From: Galeopsis tetrahit
Taxonomy: Eukaryota > Streptophyta > Magnoliopsida > Lamiales > Lamiaceae
NCBI GenBank assembly: GCA_963675135.1
Contig: OY776122.1
Coordinates: forward strand, 87,988,472 to 88,052,471
DNA: 64,000 bases
Reading direction: 5' to 3'
Positions 43,990 to 56,836 of this stretch are shown here, in pieces (positions within the stretch are counted from its first letter, which is position 1; every line of letters begins with the position of its first letter). Position numbers and translations under genes: made by a program. The notes under the pieces were generated by a model, which worked only from the letters and a program-made list of their open reading frames with translations, made no database searches and was not told where the DNA came from.

Positions 43990-45927
43990 CCGAATGAGCC
44001 TTCTGGGGCAGAGGTATCATCAGTTGGAATTCCTAGAATCCTGTGGCATACTGCTGCAAGGGCTTCTTCTGGCAGTAGTTTAGCAAAAGATTTAACTTGA
44101 GCAACTTCCTTCTGCTCCATCTCCCAGTCGAGGAAATTAGCCTTTCCTCCCATTCCTTCCATGACCTCAATAAGGTCATCTACATCATCTCTCCTGAGTT
44201 CAATCCAGGTGCAAACTCTGAGAACTTGTTCAAACTGAACTGATTCCTCATCAATGCCAGGAATGGTAGACTTGAGCAGGTTTGCTATCTTCATCCTCAT
44301 TATCTTTTCCCTTGTGCACATAGGATAGTGCACCATGCTATACTAAGGTTGAGAGGGGCCTGCTTCATCCAGGTCTGCTGGTGCCAAGTCTTCTGGTGCA
44401 GATGGGGTAGTGAGGATAGGGGATTGAGCGGTTGAAATGTGTTTCCTCTGCTGTGTGAGTATCAGCAGGGATATGGGAAGTGATATCTTCTTGAACTTTA
44501 GAGGATTAATCATCAACAGGGTTTTGAGTCTGCTGATCTGGGACTATTTCTGCTTGAAGATCAGTGGATGGTTGGGGTTGATGATCTTGAACATCTGCCA
44601 TTTGAATATCAGCAGGGGTAGGCAAATGTGGTTCTGGGGTTGTTTGAGGCTGGGCTTGTTCCTCTGCTGTGTGAGTATCAGCAGGGATTTGGATATCAGT
44701 GTTTGAGGGCTCAGATGGGTTTGAATCATCAGAAGGGTGGAAGGAAGTAATAGGGGCTATGATCATGGGAGTAGGGAGCCTGGATTTCTTGGTTTTCTTA
44801 GTGAAAGAAGAATTGTTCTTCTTTCTCTTCTAACCCTTCGACAATTTAGAAGGAGTGAAAGAGAGAGAGGGATTAGAGGTACCTGCCTTCTTCACGGGAG
44901 AGGCAGTTGGAGTGGCATCTGAATCAGATGGCGAGATGAGTCCTGATCTGATTAGAAATCGTCTTTGTGCTAAGGTCTGATTGTCGTCATCATCCTCATC
45001 AGCCTTCTCCTGAGCCTCCTTTTTGGATGACTCCTCTTCTTCTTCAGTAGAGTCATGAACAGACTCTTCGGCCTCCTTAACAGCTTCTTTGGAAGATGTT
45101 TCAGCCAACAACTTCCTCTTCTCTTCTTTCAACCTTGCTGCCTCAGCAAGAGCTTCCTTTCTCAAGTAATATTTGGAGATGTGGAAGGTCTTATGAGGTC
45201 CCATCTTGTACTTCTTTGGGAGAATATCTGGAAGGATGATGCTCAACTTGTTGACAAAGCTGACTATAGCTGACATCTTCCATTCCCTCGATTGCAAATC
45301 CAGAGTAACTTTCTTTGCCTCAAGAGCAATTCTATCTAAGAATAACCCTTGCCAGTCTCCATCAACCTGATCCCAGATTGCAGCCATAACTCTAACCTTC
45401 AACGTAGTAACAGCATCATGGCTAAAAGTGTTACCAAGTATCATCTTGCCTGCAATGTCCATCAGGGTTTGAAACTTAGGTTCAAGTTGGGATTTCGTGA
45501 GACCGGAGGCATCAATAGCCTTGATTCTTCCATTAGTAAACATCTCCATATACTCCTTTTCTCTACCCATGATGTAGTCGGAGATATTTATCTTCCCCCT
45601 CGACAAGCCGAACAATTCCTGAAGAATTTCTCTTGTTACCTTGACTCTGTGTCCACCCATGACACTTTCAACTTGAGATCCCTTCATTACAGCGTTTGCG
45701 TAGAAAGCCAGCACATCTTGTTCATAGACGTTTGTTGGTGCTGCTTCCAGAAAGTCTCGAAGGTTGAGGTTGATACATCGAATAAGTATCTCCTTGTTCT
45801 CTTCTGTATGCTTGCCTTTGAAAAACAGAGCATTCTCGGTGAATATCTTCCCTTCCTTAGACCATCTTGTTGCATCTAGAGTTCCGGTGCTCTTGGTCTT
45901 CTCGTCGTAAACATCAATGATTGCCAT
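43990..45927 (-). pseudogene. Element C third ORF, 3'-truncated and broken
   Basis: Starts at 45927 (MAIIDVYDEKTK); an upstream in-frame ATG exists at 46002. The first 366 residues are open and contain VLAFYANAVMKG...VKVTREILQELFGLSRG, the domain shared with B. TAG codons at about 44829 and 44339, a TAA at about 44510 and frame changes follow. The later motif VHYPMCTREK...DWEMEQKE is again shared with B. The end is lost at the deletion junction. A 27-base phrase around CTGCTGTGTGAGTATCAGCA occurs twice (about 44448 and 44668). The ORF that runs through the junction on the minus strand (43728-44336) is a chimera, not a gene. Confidence 0.72.
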
Positions 45928-46002
45928 TCTGAGTATTCGAGAGAATGGTTTGGAATGCTTAAGAATGTTTGCAGAACGAGAGCGATTTAGTAATGTGAGC
46001 AT

Positions 46003-47724
46003 AAGGGTTTGGGGGAGGTGTTAAGAGGTGTATATATATACTCCAACAATTCTTGATCTAACGGTCAGATTAGATTTTAATGTGGAGTAGTGCCCAAGAT
46101 TTCCCTTCTTTGATTTGGGGCCATTCCTTAAATTTTGCCGGGTGAATTTGCCATTTGGCAACTGTTGATTTGCTGGCAATATGGTAATGAAGTACTAATG
46201 ACATCATACCAAAAATAGCCGTTGTGACTAATTTTATGGCAAGAATTGATCATCAAGGCCTTTTTCTATAAGTGAATTGCATTCCTTATATAGGCCAATT
46301 TCGTTAATTACATCCAGAAATAAATCTAGAATGAATTACATGATCAAAGATAGTCATTATGTTCTAAAAATAAAGTCTCTTTATCAGCAGAGTGAAGTCT
46401 TCTGATTTCATCGAAATATCTGCTGATTTTCCTTGAAGGTCTTCTGGTCAGCTGAGTTGGTCTTCTGATCAGCTGAGTAGAGGATAGGGGTTTGCTGTAA
46501 TGATCCAACCTGGATGGATCCTTCCAGCTTTATTGTGAGTGATGATCTAACCTGGTTTGATGGATCTTTCAGCTCTTTCTTTTAACCAAGTGGGACTATC
46601 CTAGATGAAATCCCACTGGCTTAACTACTCCTCACCATCGGATGTTCCTCATCATCAGATGGGATGTAGCATCTAATGTGTCCTTGTTGAATTTCTTCGC
46701 TTCTTTTGAAGAAGAAGAAAAGTTGGAAGAGGCTTCAATGGAGTGTGAAAAGAGGGCCATGGACTTGGTCTTCTTGACATCTTTTGACAAAGTGGTCTTT
46801 GATAGCAAGCTCTCCATGTAGAACTTCCCCCCTGGAGAAGAAGCTCTGCTTGCCTGCTACTTTGTCCTCTGCATCTCTTCTTCCTTTAGTTTTCAACAAG
46901 AACATCTCTTCTTTCTTTAGTTTTCATAGGCATACTTATGTTGGGTAACCCAATTATGCTGATCTGCATCATCTTCATCTTCTGGACAAATCTTCATCTC
47001 CTTCACCCAATACCTTGGTTGAGGGATGATCTCCATTCCATCTCTTTTCTCGATTATCTCCATACCTGAAACAAGAATAATAGTTAGTGATTTATGTTCT
47101 TAGTTGTTCTCATAACTTCCTCCTTTTAAAGAGGTAGAAATGAGGTAATGGAGCATAAGATGACAAATACTATAGAGTTGATAGGTCTGAATTTCTGAAA
47201 AGCTATTTCTTAAGATAAACAATGAGATTCTTGATCCAAGGGTTTACATTTAAAGAGATTCAGACTCTATCTTATGGAATGCAGAATTTATAAATTTTTG
47301 AACAAGAGTTATTTGGAGTCTGTACAGTGCATGTATACTGTTGAGTCGGTAAGGATGGTGTATTAATCCAACCAAGTATGACTCACTAATATATTGTATA
47401 CTTGTATAGTGATAAAGTATTTTATGAAGAATCGTTTATTACTATACATGGATATACATTGCTTAAGTATAGATTACCATTTAACTCTATTCAAATCTTC
47501 TGAATGTAAGTATATGATGCAATGCAGATTATAGAGTATTTCATCAAGGATTCTTAAGGTATCATTGATTCCCCCTTGATTAGATGACTCTATGTTTTCC
47601 CTCAGCTTTATTTATCTTCATCGGGAATAACTTACCTGAAGATGAGGGTGTCTATTCACCTCATATGATCCTCCTAGTCTGCTGCAATTGTATCAGCTGA
47701 GGTCTTCAGCTGATCTTGTGCTCT
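46003..47724 (-). other. Spacer between pol and third ORF of element C
   Basis: About 1.7 kb, twice the length seen in A and B. It has AAGGGGGAA (complement of 47569-47577) close to pol and repeated CAGCTGA/TCTTCTG words (46395-46480, 47692-47715), including a 21-base repeat GGTCTTCTGGTCAGCTGAG / GGTCTTCTGATCAGCTGAG. No convincing coding frame. Confidence 0.6.
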
Positions 47725-50700
47725 TCATGTGCTTGGATCAAAGAGTCCTAAGCTATAGCATAGGGTCTTGAATCTTTCTTCAGCTAGGGGCTTAGTCAAG
47801 ATGTCTGCTATTTGGATATCTGTGTGAATTTTCTCCATCTTGATGTCCTTCTTTTCAAGGTGATCTCTTATAAAATGGTGTCGAATGTCGACATGCTTAC
47901 ACCTTGTGTGTAGGACTGGATTTTGAGTGATGGCAATGGCACTGCTGCTATCACAATAGATAGGGACTTCTCTTTCTTCTATATTGTAATCTTTGAGTTG
48001 TTGAACTAGCCAGAGCAGCTGACTGCAACAACTTCCAGCTGCCATATATTCTGCTTCAGTGGTGGAGGTTGCAACTGAAGTTTGCTTCTTTGAGAACCAT
48101 GATATCAACTTGTTGCCTAGGAATTGACAGGTTCCAGATGTGGATTTCCTATCAATTCTACATCCTCCATAGTCTGAGTCAGAATAACCACTCAATTCTA
48201 GATTGTCATCAGCAGGGTACCATAGTCCTAGATTGACTGTTCCTTTTAGGTACTTGAGAATTTTCCTTGCTGCTTCTAGATGACTTTGCTTTGGGTTTGC
48301 TTGAAACCTAGCACATACTCCTACAGCAAATGTTATGTCTGGTCTGCTTGCTGTAAGATATAGTAGAGATCCAATAAGTGCTTTATATTCAGCTTGATCA
48401 ACTGCCTGTCCAGACTCATCTGGTTCCATTTTGAATGATGTCATCATTGGAATTCTTGCAGTCTTGCTTTGTAGAGCTTTGAATCTTTCCAATAGGCTTT
48501 TGGTGTACTTGGACTGATTGATGAAGATCCCTTCTGAACTCTGTTTGACTTGGAGTCCTAGGAAATAATTCATCTCACCCATCATACTCATTTCGAATTT
48601 TCCTTGCATAAGTTCATAGAACTTTTTGCACATATCTTGATTTGGTGATCCAAATATAATGTCGTCTACATATATTTGCACCATTAGAATGCCGTCTCCT
48701 TCTTGTATTCTGAAAAGTGTTCTGTCAACTTTGCCTTTTTTTGTAACCATTGTCAAGTAGGAATTGTGACAATGTGTCATACCAGTCTCTGGGAGCTTGC
48801 TTCAGACCATAGAGGGCCTTCTTCAGACGATATACTTGATCTCCTTTTTCGAATCCTGGAGGCTGTTCTACATACACTTCTTCTACCAGAATACCATTCA
48901 GAAAAGCACTCTTGACGTCCATTTGATAAACCTTGAAGCCCATATATGATGCATAAGCTAGAAACAATCGAATGGATTCTAATCTGGCTACTGGAGCAAA
49001 GGTTTCATCATAGTCAATTCCTTCAGATTGTGAATATCCTTTTGCAACTAGCCTTGCTTTATTTCTAGTTATCACATCATTTTCGTCCTTTTTATTCTTG
49101 AATACCCACTTTGTTCCTACTACATTGTGGTTTTCAGGACGATCTACCAATTCCCATACTTCATTTCTTTCGAATTGGTTTAGTTCTTCTTGCATAGCAG
49201 TGATCCAATTGCTATCTATCATTGCTTCTTCTATGTCAGCTGGTTCAATGTTGGACAAGAAAGCACACCAGCAGAACATAGATGATTGGGGGTTCTGATT
49301 CAGTTGTCTTCTGGTCTTGACACCTGAGTCTGCTCCTCCTAAGATGAGGTTTGATGGATGGTTGTTTCTCCATGTATGTCTTACAGGAGTATTTTCATTG
49401 GATGAGCTTGGATTCTCATCTGTTCCAGTGCCATCAGGAGGGTTGACTTGATTAGGTCGATCATCATCTGTATCTTGTGTGTCAAAGAGATCATTCCCCC
49501 TTGCATTTGGGATTGTTGCATCTTGATTTTGGACAGTTCTCTCAGCTTGAGTTTGAGATCTAGTGACTGGTCTGTGTGGTTTATCCTCCTCTGGATCTTC
49601 AGGGAATGGTTCATTGACTTCAATAAACTCATCAGACTTGGTCTTGATCACTAGTTTCTTCATCTGATCTACAACTGAGTCTGTTTCTACTGCACTCTTT
49701 TCACAAGATTCATCAAAAACAACATGAGGTGTTTCTTCCACAAGAAGGGTTCGTTTGTTGAGTACTCTGAATGCTTTGCTAGTAGAGAAGTATCCCAAGA
49801 ATACCCCCTCATCTGCTTTGGCATCAAAAGCATTCAACTTACTTTTCCCATTGTTGTGAATGAAACACTTACAACCAAATATATGAAAGTAAGATACTCT
49901 AGGTTTTCTTCCTTTCCACAGTTCATATGGGGTTTTCTCATGGATTTTGTGAATACCTGACCTGTTTTGAGTGTGACAAGCTGTATTGATAGCTTCTGCC
50001 CAAAGCTTCTTAGGAGTGGAGAATTCAGCAAGGAGTGTTCTTGCAGCTTCTTTGAGCGTTCTGACTCTTCTTTCAGCTACACCATTCTGTTGTGGTGTTC
50101 TTGCTGCACTTGTCTCATGCAGAATACCATTAGAAGTACAATATGCAATAATATAAGAGTTAATAAATTCAGTGCCTTTGTCACTTCTAATTTTCACAAT
50201 AGGTTCTCCTTTCTCTACTTGGATCCTCTTTAATAGTTCAGGAAGCTTCTGCTGAGTTTCACTCTTCTTGTATAAGAAGATAACCCAAGTAAACTTGGAG
50301 TAGTCATCTACAACAATAAGAGTGTAGTTCCTCCCTGTTAGTGTGGTTGGAGTGATTGGTCCAAAGAGATCCATGTGGAGCAATTCAAGAACTCTGCTGG
50401 TTGATGCTGTCTTCTTGGTCTTGAAGGAGACCTTTGTTTGCTTTCCTTGTTGACATGCATCACACACCTGATCTTTACAGTAGAGTTCATTAGGCAGACC
50501 ATCAACTAAGGATTCCCTTGCTAACTTGTTCATAGTCTTAAAGTTCAGATGACTGAGGCGTTTGTGCCATAGCCAACTGACATCTTTAGGGCTCTTCACA
50601 AGCAGACATGTATCCTTAGGACAGCTGTTCCAATTTGCAAGATACATACTTCCTTTTCTAGATCCTGTTAGAAGGTTTTGTTTTGTTCTTTTATCACTAA

Positions 50701-51000
50701 TGAGACACTCATCTTTAGAGAATTTTACTGAGTAACCCGTGTCACAAAAATGAGAAACAGATTGTAAATTAAACTTTAAACCCTCTACATATGATACATC
50801 ATGTACCTCAATGTCACCATTTTTAAGGGTGCCATATCCTTTTGTGTTACCGTGCGCGTTATCACCAAATAAAACTTTTGGACCTTCCTTTTCTGTGTAG
50901 TTGGTCAGCAGGTCTTTGGTTCCAGTCATATGAGTTGAGCATCCACTATCTATGTACCATATCTCTCCTGCTTGACCTCATTTTCTGTATAGGTCCTTCC
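47725..51000 (-). pseudogene. pol: Element C pol (nonsense and frameshift)
   Basis: Protease IDSGCSTHMTG (near 50940), integrase HMDLFGP, RSDKGTEF and PQQNGVAERR, RT MDVKSAF and YVDD (about 48665), RNase H GYSDSDYGGC and STTEAEYMA, ending LGLFDPST. A TGA lies just before the protease (about 50980). A run of A residues on the coding strand (T run at about 48734-48741) adds one base and shifts the frame within the RT; the two frames are 50929-48725 and 48780-47725. Core catalytic residues are otherwise present, so this is a lightly damaged copy. Confidence 0.88.
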
Positions 51001-51016
51001 TTTCCTGCAAGAAAGG

Positions 51017-53423
51017 TTAAGTCTTAGGTACCCATTTTGTCTTGGGTCCTTGGGTGTTAGTACTACCCTTGGGAACCCACATATACATTGGTCGTTTGAA
51101 CAACCTTGAGCACTTGAGTTGTTTCCCTCGGGCATCACAGAACCAAATCTTATCAGTTAACACCTTGGACTGATCTGATTTGTTGTTTGTGTCAGCTAAG
51201 TAATAGTCAAATGGTTTCCCTTTATAGGAGTGTACATACATTATCTTTTGACTAGTTACATTCGGCCTGGGTGCATTAGCTGGTCGATGCACACGATTAT
51301 ATGGACCATACTCCTCTGTTCTCACAATATCATAAGAGATAAGGGGGTGCAAAGAGAACATATTTGTTTGAAGAGGACTTCTTCTTCTTGGCTGGAGCGG
51401 CATACAGCTGAGACTGTCTCAGACGAGATGGTCTAGGCTGTTTGCTGTTCCTTTGTACAGGTTTGGGGTTAACTTTTCTTTTACCATTTTTGGTGTTGGA
51501 ATAGTTAGCCTTAGTTGGTACAGATGCCTTTTGGTTCATATTAGGTTCATTGTGTTTAGAACACTCACCCTTTTCATGTGTCTGAGTAGTGCACTTGTTA
51601 GGTGTACTACCCCCAGCTGGAGAGGATGTTGATGGATTAAGTTCATAGCCAAAACCCATCTTATTGCCATTTCCATTTGATCTATAATATTCAGAGATAC
51701 TTTCAATAGTAGTCGAGGCTTTATTGAACTCTGATATCTTTTGATTTAGGCATTCCTTCTCCTTTTCTAAGAGCTTGTGTGCTTGGAAGAGGTCATCGAA
51801 CTTAGATTGTAGTATACGAAATTCCTTGGTTTCTAAGGCTTGAGTTTCTAACATCCCCTCATACAACTGAGTTGTTGTGGTATTTTCTTCCTTAAGAAGT
51901 TCCACTTCTCTGGTCAACCTTTCATTCATGGTGACTAACTCAGGGGTGTTATCAAATTTAACCTTTTTCAACCTAGCAATTTCTTTCCTTAAATCCTTAT
52001 TCTCCTATTCCACTTCTATAAAAGCTCTAGTGGCAATATCCAGATCACCTTTTACCTTTCTTAACGATTGATAATAGGTGTCTTCTGATTCGCCTTTAGA
52101 TGAATTTACATCATCTGTTTGTGAGAAAATAGGTGAATGGAAAGTAGTAGTGTAGGAATTTACCTCATTTTCTCCTATGGCCATCATAGCTAGATCATCT
52201 GAATCATCTGAGTAGATTTGACAGTCTGGTGATGTAGGAAGTTCATCACTTTGATATTCAGATTCTTCAGTCACCATTGCTTGCTTGTTTGAAGTTCTTC
52301 TTCTTGGCCTTCTTTCTTCTTTGTCATCCAGCTCAGGGCATTCATAGACATAATGTCCTGGTTTGCGACAATTGAAGCATGCTCCGGGTTTTTGATTTGA
52401 ACTGCCTTTCCTTGGAGGAGTGGCATCTCTTCTTCTGGAGCCTCGGCTGTCAGATGACTCCATATCCTTTCTAGGATACCTTTCTGGTGTTCTTTCTCTG
52501 GAGCCTCTAGAGGGTGAACTGGCTCTTCTATCTTTGTAGTTTCTATAGAATTTTCTATATTTGCTGTTGAGAGTGTTCATCCTTTCGAATCTTTTGATCA
52601 TAAGGGCCATTTGCTCTTTCAGACTCATGTCTGATCCTTCAAAGTCTTCTGTTTTCAGAGAGGTCTTGCCAGATGAGGTGTTTGCAGCTTTTGTATTAGC
52701 TGCCTTGAAAGCTACAGTCTTGGAAGTAGATGGAGTTGCAGTAGGTTCATCACTTCCTGAGTTTTCTTCTCTTTCAAGATCATATTCATGAGCTTTTAGG
52801 TTCTGAAATAGAGTCTGTGCAGACCACTCCTTGATATCTTGAGTATCTTTGATGATGGTCTTCTTGAGTCTCCATTTCTTGGTTAGAGAGTCTAAGATCT
52901 TTAGATTTTTCTCTCTATTTGTATATTTCTTGCCCAGAGATTCTATCTCATTGATGATCTTGGTAAATCTATTGTCTAGTTGATCAATAGACTCTTCTGG
53001 TTGATTCTTGAAGTGTTCAAACTTCTTGACTGCTGTTGTCAGCTTGCTCTCCTTGATCAGCTCAGTTCCTTCACAGAGGAGTGCTAGAGCATCCCACATA
53101 TCCTTAGCTGTTTCACAATTGATTACTTTTGCAATGTACTCATTTGGAAGAGTTTGCATGATGTAATCTTGAGCAATGCTGTCAAGATTTAACTGCTTCA
53201 TTTCTTCTGGTGTGAGGTCCTTCATCGGCTTGGGGGCAAGTTCTCCAACTGGAACTTCTGGATCACCATTTGCAGTGTTGACTGCCATGATGGTGATTGG
53301 GCCTTCAGTGATTACTGACCACATCTTGTAGTGGACTGATGTGAGATTCTTCCTCATCTTGATCTTCTAGTAATCATAATCCTCCACTGAAAACTTAGGC
53401 AACTTACGCATATTAGCACTCAT
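51017..53423 (-). pseudogene. gag: Element C gag (nonsense and frameshift)
   Basis: Begins MSANMRKLPKFSVEDYDY, then TAG where B has the conserved Trp. The UBN2 domain (KDMWDALALLCEGTELIKE), basic part and CCHC knuckle CFNCRKPGHYVYEC follow. A second TAG at 52002-52004 lies after AFIEVE, and a frameshift near 51400 precedes the basic Pro-rich end. The last frame ends GPKTKWVPKT and a TAA, followed within ten bases by TTGCAGG as in A and B. Overall it is homologous to B's gag but clearly a different family. Confidence 0.88.
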
Positions 53424-53541
53424 GCTGTATGAGTTTTCGAAAACAAGTTTTTCAAAAGAAAAAGGATCTGTTCAAGAGGATTACAAAAAGACTCCCTCAA
53501 GTCTTCTGATAATCTAGAGACAGTAGTCCGTAAGAACCACT

Positions 53542-53553
53542 GCTCTGATACCA
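53542..53553 (-). other. Primer binding site of element C (initiator Met-tRNA)
   Basis: Complement of GCTCTGATACCA, two bases from the LTR at 53556; same as in A and B. Confidence 0.92.
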
Positions 53554-53555
53554 CT

Positions 53556-55007
53556 TGTTGGTCCCTGAACGAGTAGTGAATGGGATTAAAGTCTAGAGGG
53601 GAGGGGTGAATAGACTTTAAAACTTTTTCAAGAGTTGGGAACCTCTTCTGATCTCTATGTCAGCTGGACTACAACTCTGCTGGTCCAGATGACTATAGTG
53701 ATCTAATAGAAGAGATTCTATGCGTAATTATGGTAGGCCTTGTTTAGACTCGTTCTTTTGTTCCTTATGAAAGTGTTAACTTGTTTTTACTTAATGAAGA
53801 TACACAGCTGATGCTGGTTTGAAAGTTATGGCCTTAGTTTAAGAATGTTGAAAACACAGTATGCACTATATAAAATAAATGGAAAGACAGAAATGTAAAG
53901 TGCAGAAAGGTAAATAACACCAGGTTTATAGTGGTTCGGATATACGATCCTACGTCCACTCTCACGTCCTAACGTGATGTTTAATCCCTTTAATTTACCA
54001 CAAATTACAAGGGTCTTGACCTTTATAGTCCCAAGGATAGGACTTTGAGATCTGAGCCGTCCTAACAGCTACGGTCTCCACAAATGATTGTAAGCACTTG
54101 CACTTTGAGGGGTTCAAAAACTTTAACCTTTCGGTGAGGGTTTGAGGTTTTTGAAGTGTATCCAACTAATGGTTCAAGCTTATAAATTGCTTAACCACTT
54201 TGCCTAAAACAATTGATATACAATATGAACAGGTTTCAGGTTCTTATAGGTTGGATGGAAATCACTTAAGAGCTAAAAGTATTCTAAGGCTTTCTGGGCT
54301 CTTGGAGAATTCTTAGAACAGTATGACTTTTGCTTGATTGCTTGTTTAGCTTGTTGAATTCTCTGTTGTGATCTCGTACTTGTGATTTCTCATCCTCTTG
54401 TATTTATAATGGTGATTGCTTGCAACTAGCCGTTGGAGTTGACTAGCCGTTGGGGCAATCTTTCCATATTGGCTTGATTCCTTGATTCCAGCTGCTTGAT
54501 TGCTCCAATCCTGGGATCATGTCAATCTTCTAAATAAGGTAGGTCTTCATTTGAATTGCAAGATGACTTTGGGAATCAGTCGAGTCCTGGAAGAGTACAT
54601 AGTCTTCTGATCTGTACTGCTAGTCTTCTGACTACTCTTCTGGCCTTAGGACTTCTGTCTTCTATTATCAGTCGAGTAGCACTCGTCTGATCTGTGGATT
54701 ATTTGTGCTGCTTTAGGCCATCTTCAATCTTGGACTCCATCAGTTAAGTAGGTATACAAGCACCTAACTTAACTGGTCTTCAAGGATCTTCTAGTCTTCA
54801 TGTCTTCTACTCTTCTCATCTTGAGGAAGCGCATGTAAGCCGGGACTGTGCCAATCAACTGATATACATACAGTTGATTGCACAAGACTAGTCTAAGCTG
54901 TTCTATACAAGTCAGCTGATCCTATTACATTTATAAACTCTAAGTGTTTTGGCCATCAAAACTATTCTAACTTCAAGTGGGGCTTAGGTTGAATTTACAT
55001 CCCAACA
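53556..55007 (-). repeat. 5' LTR of element C (solo partner lost)
   Basis: 1,452 bp, TGTTGGTCCCTG...ACATCCCAACA on the plus strand. The first 80 bases are similar to the B LTR (GTCTAGAGGGG then GGGTGAATAGACTTT), so B and C families are related. A TATA-like TATAAATACAAGAG on the minus strand lies at about 54395-54408. No second copy is in the window. Confidence 0.9.
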
Positions 55008-56836
55008 CTTCAGGAGCATTGAGTGAGCAAGGAAGAACTCTAGCATCTGTGGAGATGAGATTAACAGGTTCTGAGGATGTGGTGCTACCCACATTGGAGG
55101 CAAGGATAAGTGGTGTGGAAACTGGTCTCCAAACCATTTCCACTGAAGTTCAAAAAGCCAAATCCACCATGGAATCCATCTCAGAAGAAGTCAAGAAGGA
55201 ACAAAAGCTGATGAGAGACAACCACAATGCAAATTTCAAGGCTCTCAGACTCACTGTCAAGCAAGCACTTGGAAAGAAGACTGCATTGCAGAAGAAAAGA
55301 GCTGAAGAACAAAGACTTGCTGTGGTGAAAGCAGCCTCAGAGAAATTTTCCCAAGAGGTGATGGCCAACATTGCTGAAGGTGCAGTGGCCAACCTCACTG
55401 AGCTTCTTAAGGCCCAACTTGATGCATCTCTAAAAGCAACCATGGAGGAGGTTGTCCAACAAAAGATGAAGCCTGTTCTAGCTTTTCTTAGCTTGAGCAA
55501 TGACAAGATGCAGAATATACATGATGAGAATGTATATTTGTTGGAAGAGATGAAATCTCTAAACCTAGCCCAATCCCTGATGGCTACAACAATGAGTGAA
55601 ATCAAACCCCAGTGTTTTGATGCTGCCAAAAAGGGGGAAAGGGAAAGAGCTAGAGCAAAAGGTGTCTTGGGGATTGGAAGCCCAGTCAAGGGAAAAGACA
55701 AAATTGCTGAAGGAAAAGGAAAAGAACCAGCAGTGCTGAACTTGGAAGACTTGGATGAAGAAGAGCAGTTAGCACTTGCTTTGAAAAACTCAATGGCCTC
55801 AGCTCAAGAGGAAAGAGTGAGGTTACAGCAGAGACCAGGTGGTGAGGTGTCTGGTTTGGACAAAGATGTTGAAGGTGTCCAAATTAGAGGAAAGATCAAG
55901 AAGGCAAAAGGAAAGAAAAGACAAGCTGAGACATTCACTGATTTTCCTAACAGTCTTGATCTACCACCTGAATTCAGAATTGATGAAGATGAGCCTATCT
56001 CAAAGAAGGCCAAAGCTACTGAAGAAGACATGATTGCTAAAAAGACAAAGAGTGTCAAAAAGGACAAAACTGCTGAAGTGTCCAAAATTGCTGAAAAGGA
56101 CAAGTCCTCTGAATCTGCCAGAAGTGCTGAAGGTCCCAAGTCCACTGAAGATGTTGAAGTTCTATATGAAGAAGGCTTTAGACCAGGACCAAAGAAGACA
56201 AAGGTGGTGGTACTCAATGATCCATCAAAACTGTTTCATGAAGGGTATGGCAAAGACCCTGAAACTCAACAAAAACTGGCCATGATGAGGGCCCAAGAGA
56301 AAATGGATTTAATGGATGAGGCCAACAGAGCAAGAGATAAGAGAAGAGCTGACTTCCAAAAGCCTAGAAGAAGGAGAGCTACTTACAGCAAAATGAAGCC
56401 TCAGCTATTGGTCCTTATGGACACTAAATATCCACACTTGGATAAATGGGTGCCAATTTAGCTGAATGACACTTGGGAAGAGGCAAAAATGGAGTTTGTC
56501 TATGATTATTATGTCATTGACAGATGGAATGGAGGAGATGCCAACTCTTCCTTTGCTGAGTTCATGATAGAATACTACAGAGAGCTCTATCAACAACTAC
56601 TTGCAGTTGCTGATATTGCAAGATTTGAACTCACAGCTCCCAAGCCAATCATCTACGTGCCTCCAAAGCTGGATGGATGGATTGACCAGTCAAGGATCCT
56701 GAGGGAGTTTCTAGAAATCCTTAAACTAAACAAGATGACCCTTGGACCCAAAGGAACCAACCAGGAAGCCATGGAGCTCAAGAAGAGAGTGTGGGCACAA
56801 TATGGGATGGTGCCACCTAAAGAAGATGATCTCTGA
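55008..56836 (+). pseudogene. Element A third ORF, C-terminal part
   Basis: Resumes after element C (the open frame through the LTR border from 54977 is an accident). It contains heptad-rich coiled-coil sequence (LEARISGVETGLQTISTEV, EEVKKEQKLMRD), a Lys/Ala/Glu-rich middle with a repeated KKDKTAEVSKIAEKDKS pattern, and basic RRADFQKPRRRRATYSK. A TAG at 56459-56461 interrupts, then the frame continues (DRWNGGDANSSFAEFMIEY) to TGA at 56836. The end domain is compact and Trp/Tyr-rich, with the closing VWAQYGMVPPKEDDL. Its B counterpart also ends with a conserved alpha-helical region. Function unknown. Confidence 0.72.

Larger units (their letters stand above)
43990..55007 (-). mobile_element. 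Element C: truncated Sirevirus-like copia retrotransposon
   Basis: Minus-strand element with a 5' LTR at 53556-55007, a primer site, damaged gag and pol, and most of a third ORF. The 3' LTR and the end of the third ORF are absent: C sequence passes straight into A's third ORF near 43990. A single deletion spanning the left C border would remove both C's 3' end and part of A. Because the 3' LTR is missing, insertion age cannot be read from LTR pairs and only the right flank (CTTCA, 55008-55012) remains of the target site. Confidence 0.85.

Noticed and set aside
43728..44336. 202-codon minus-strand ORF as a novel gene
   Set aside because: It crosses the A/C junction: one part is C's third ORF, the rest is antisense of A's third ORF.
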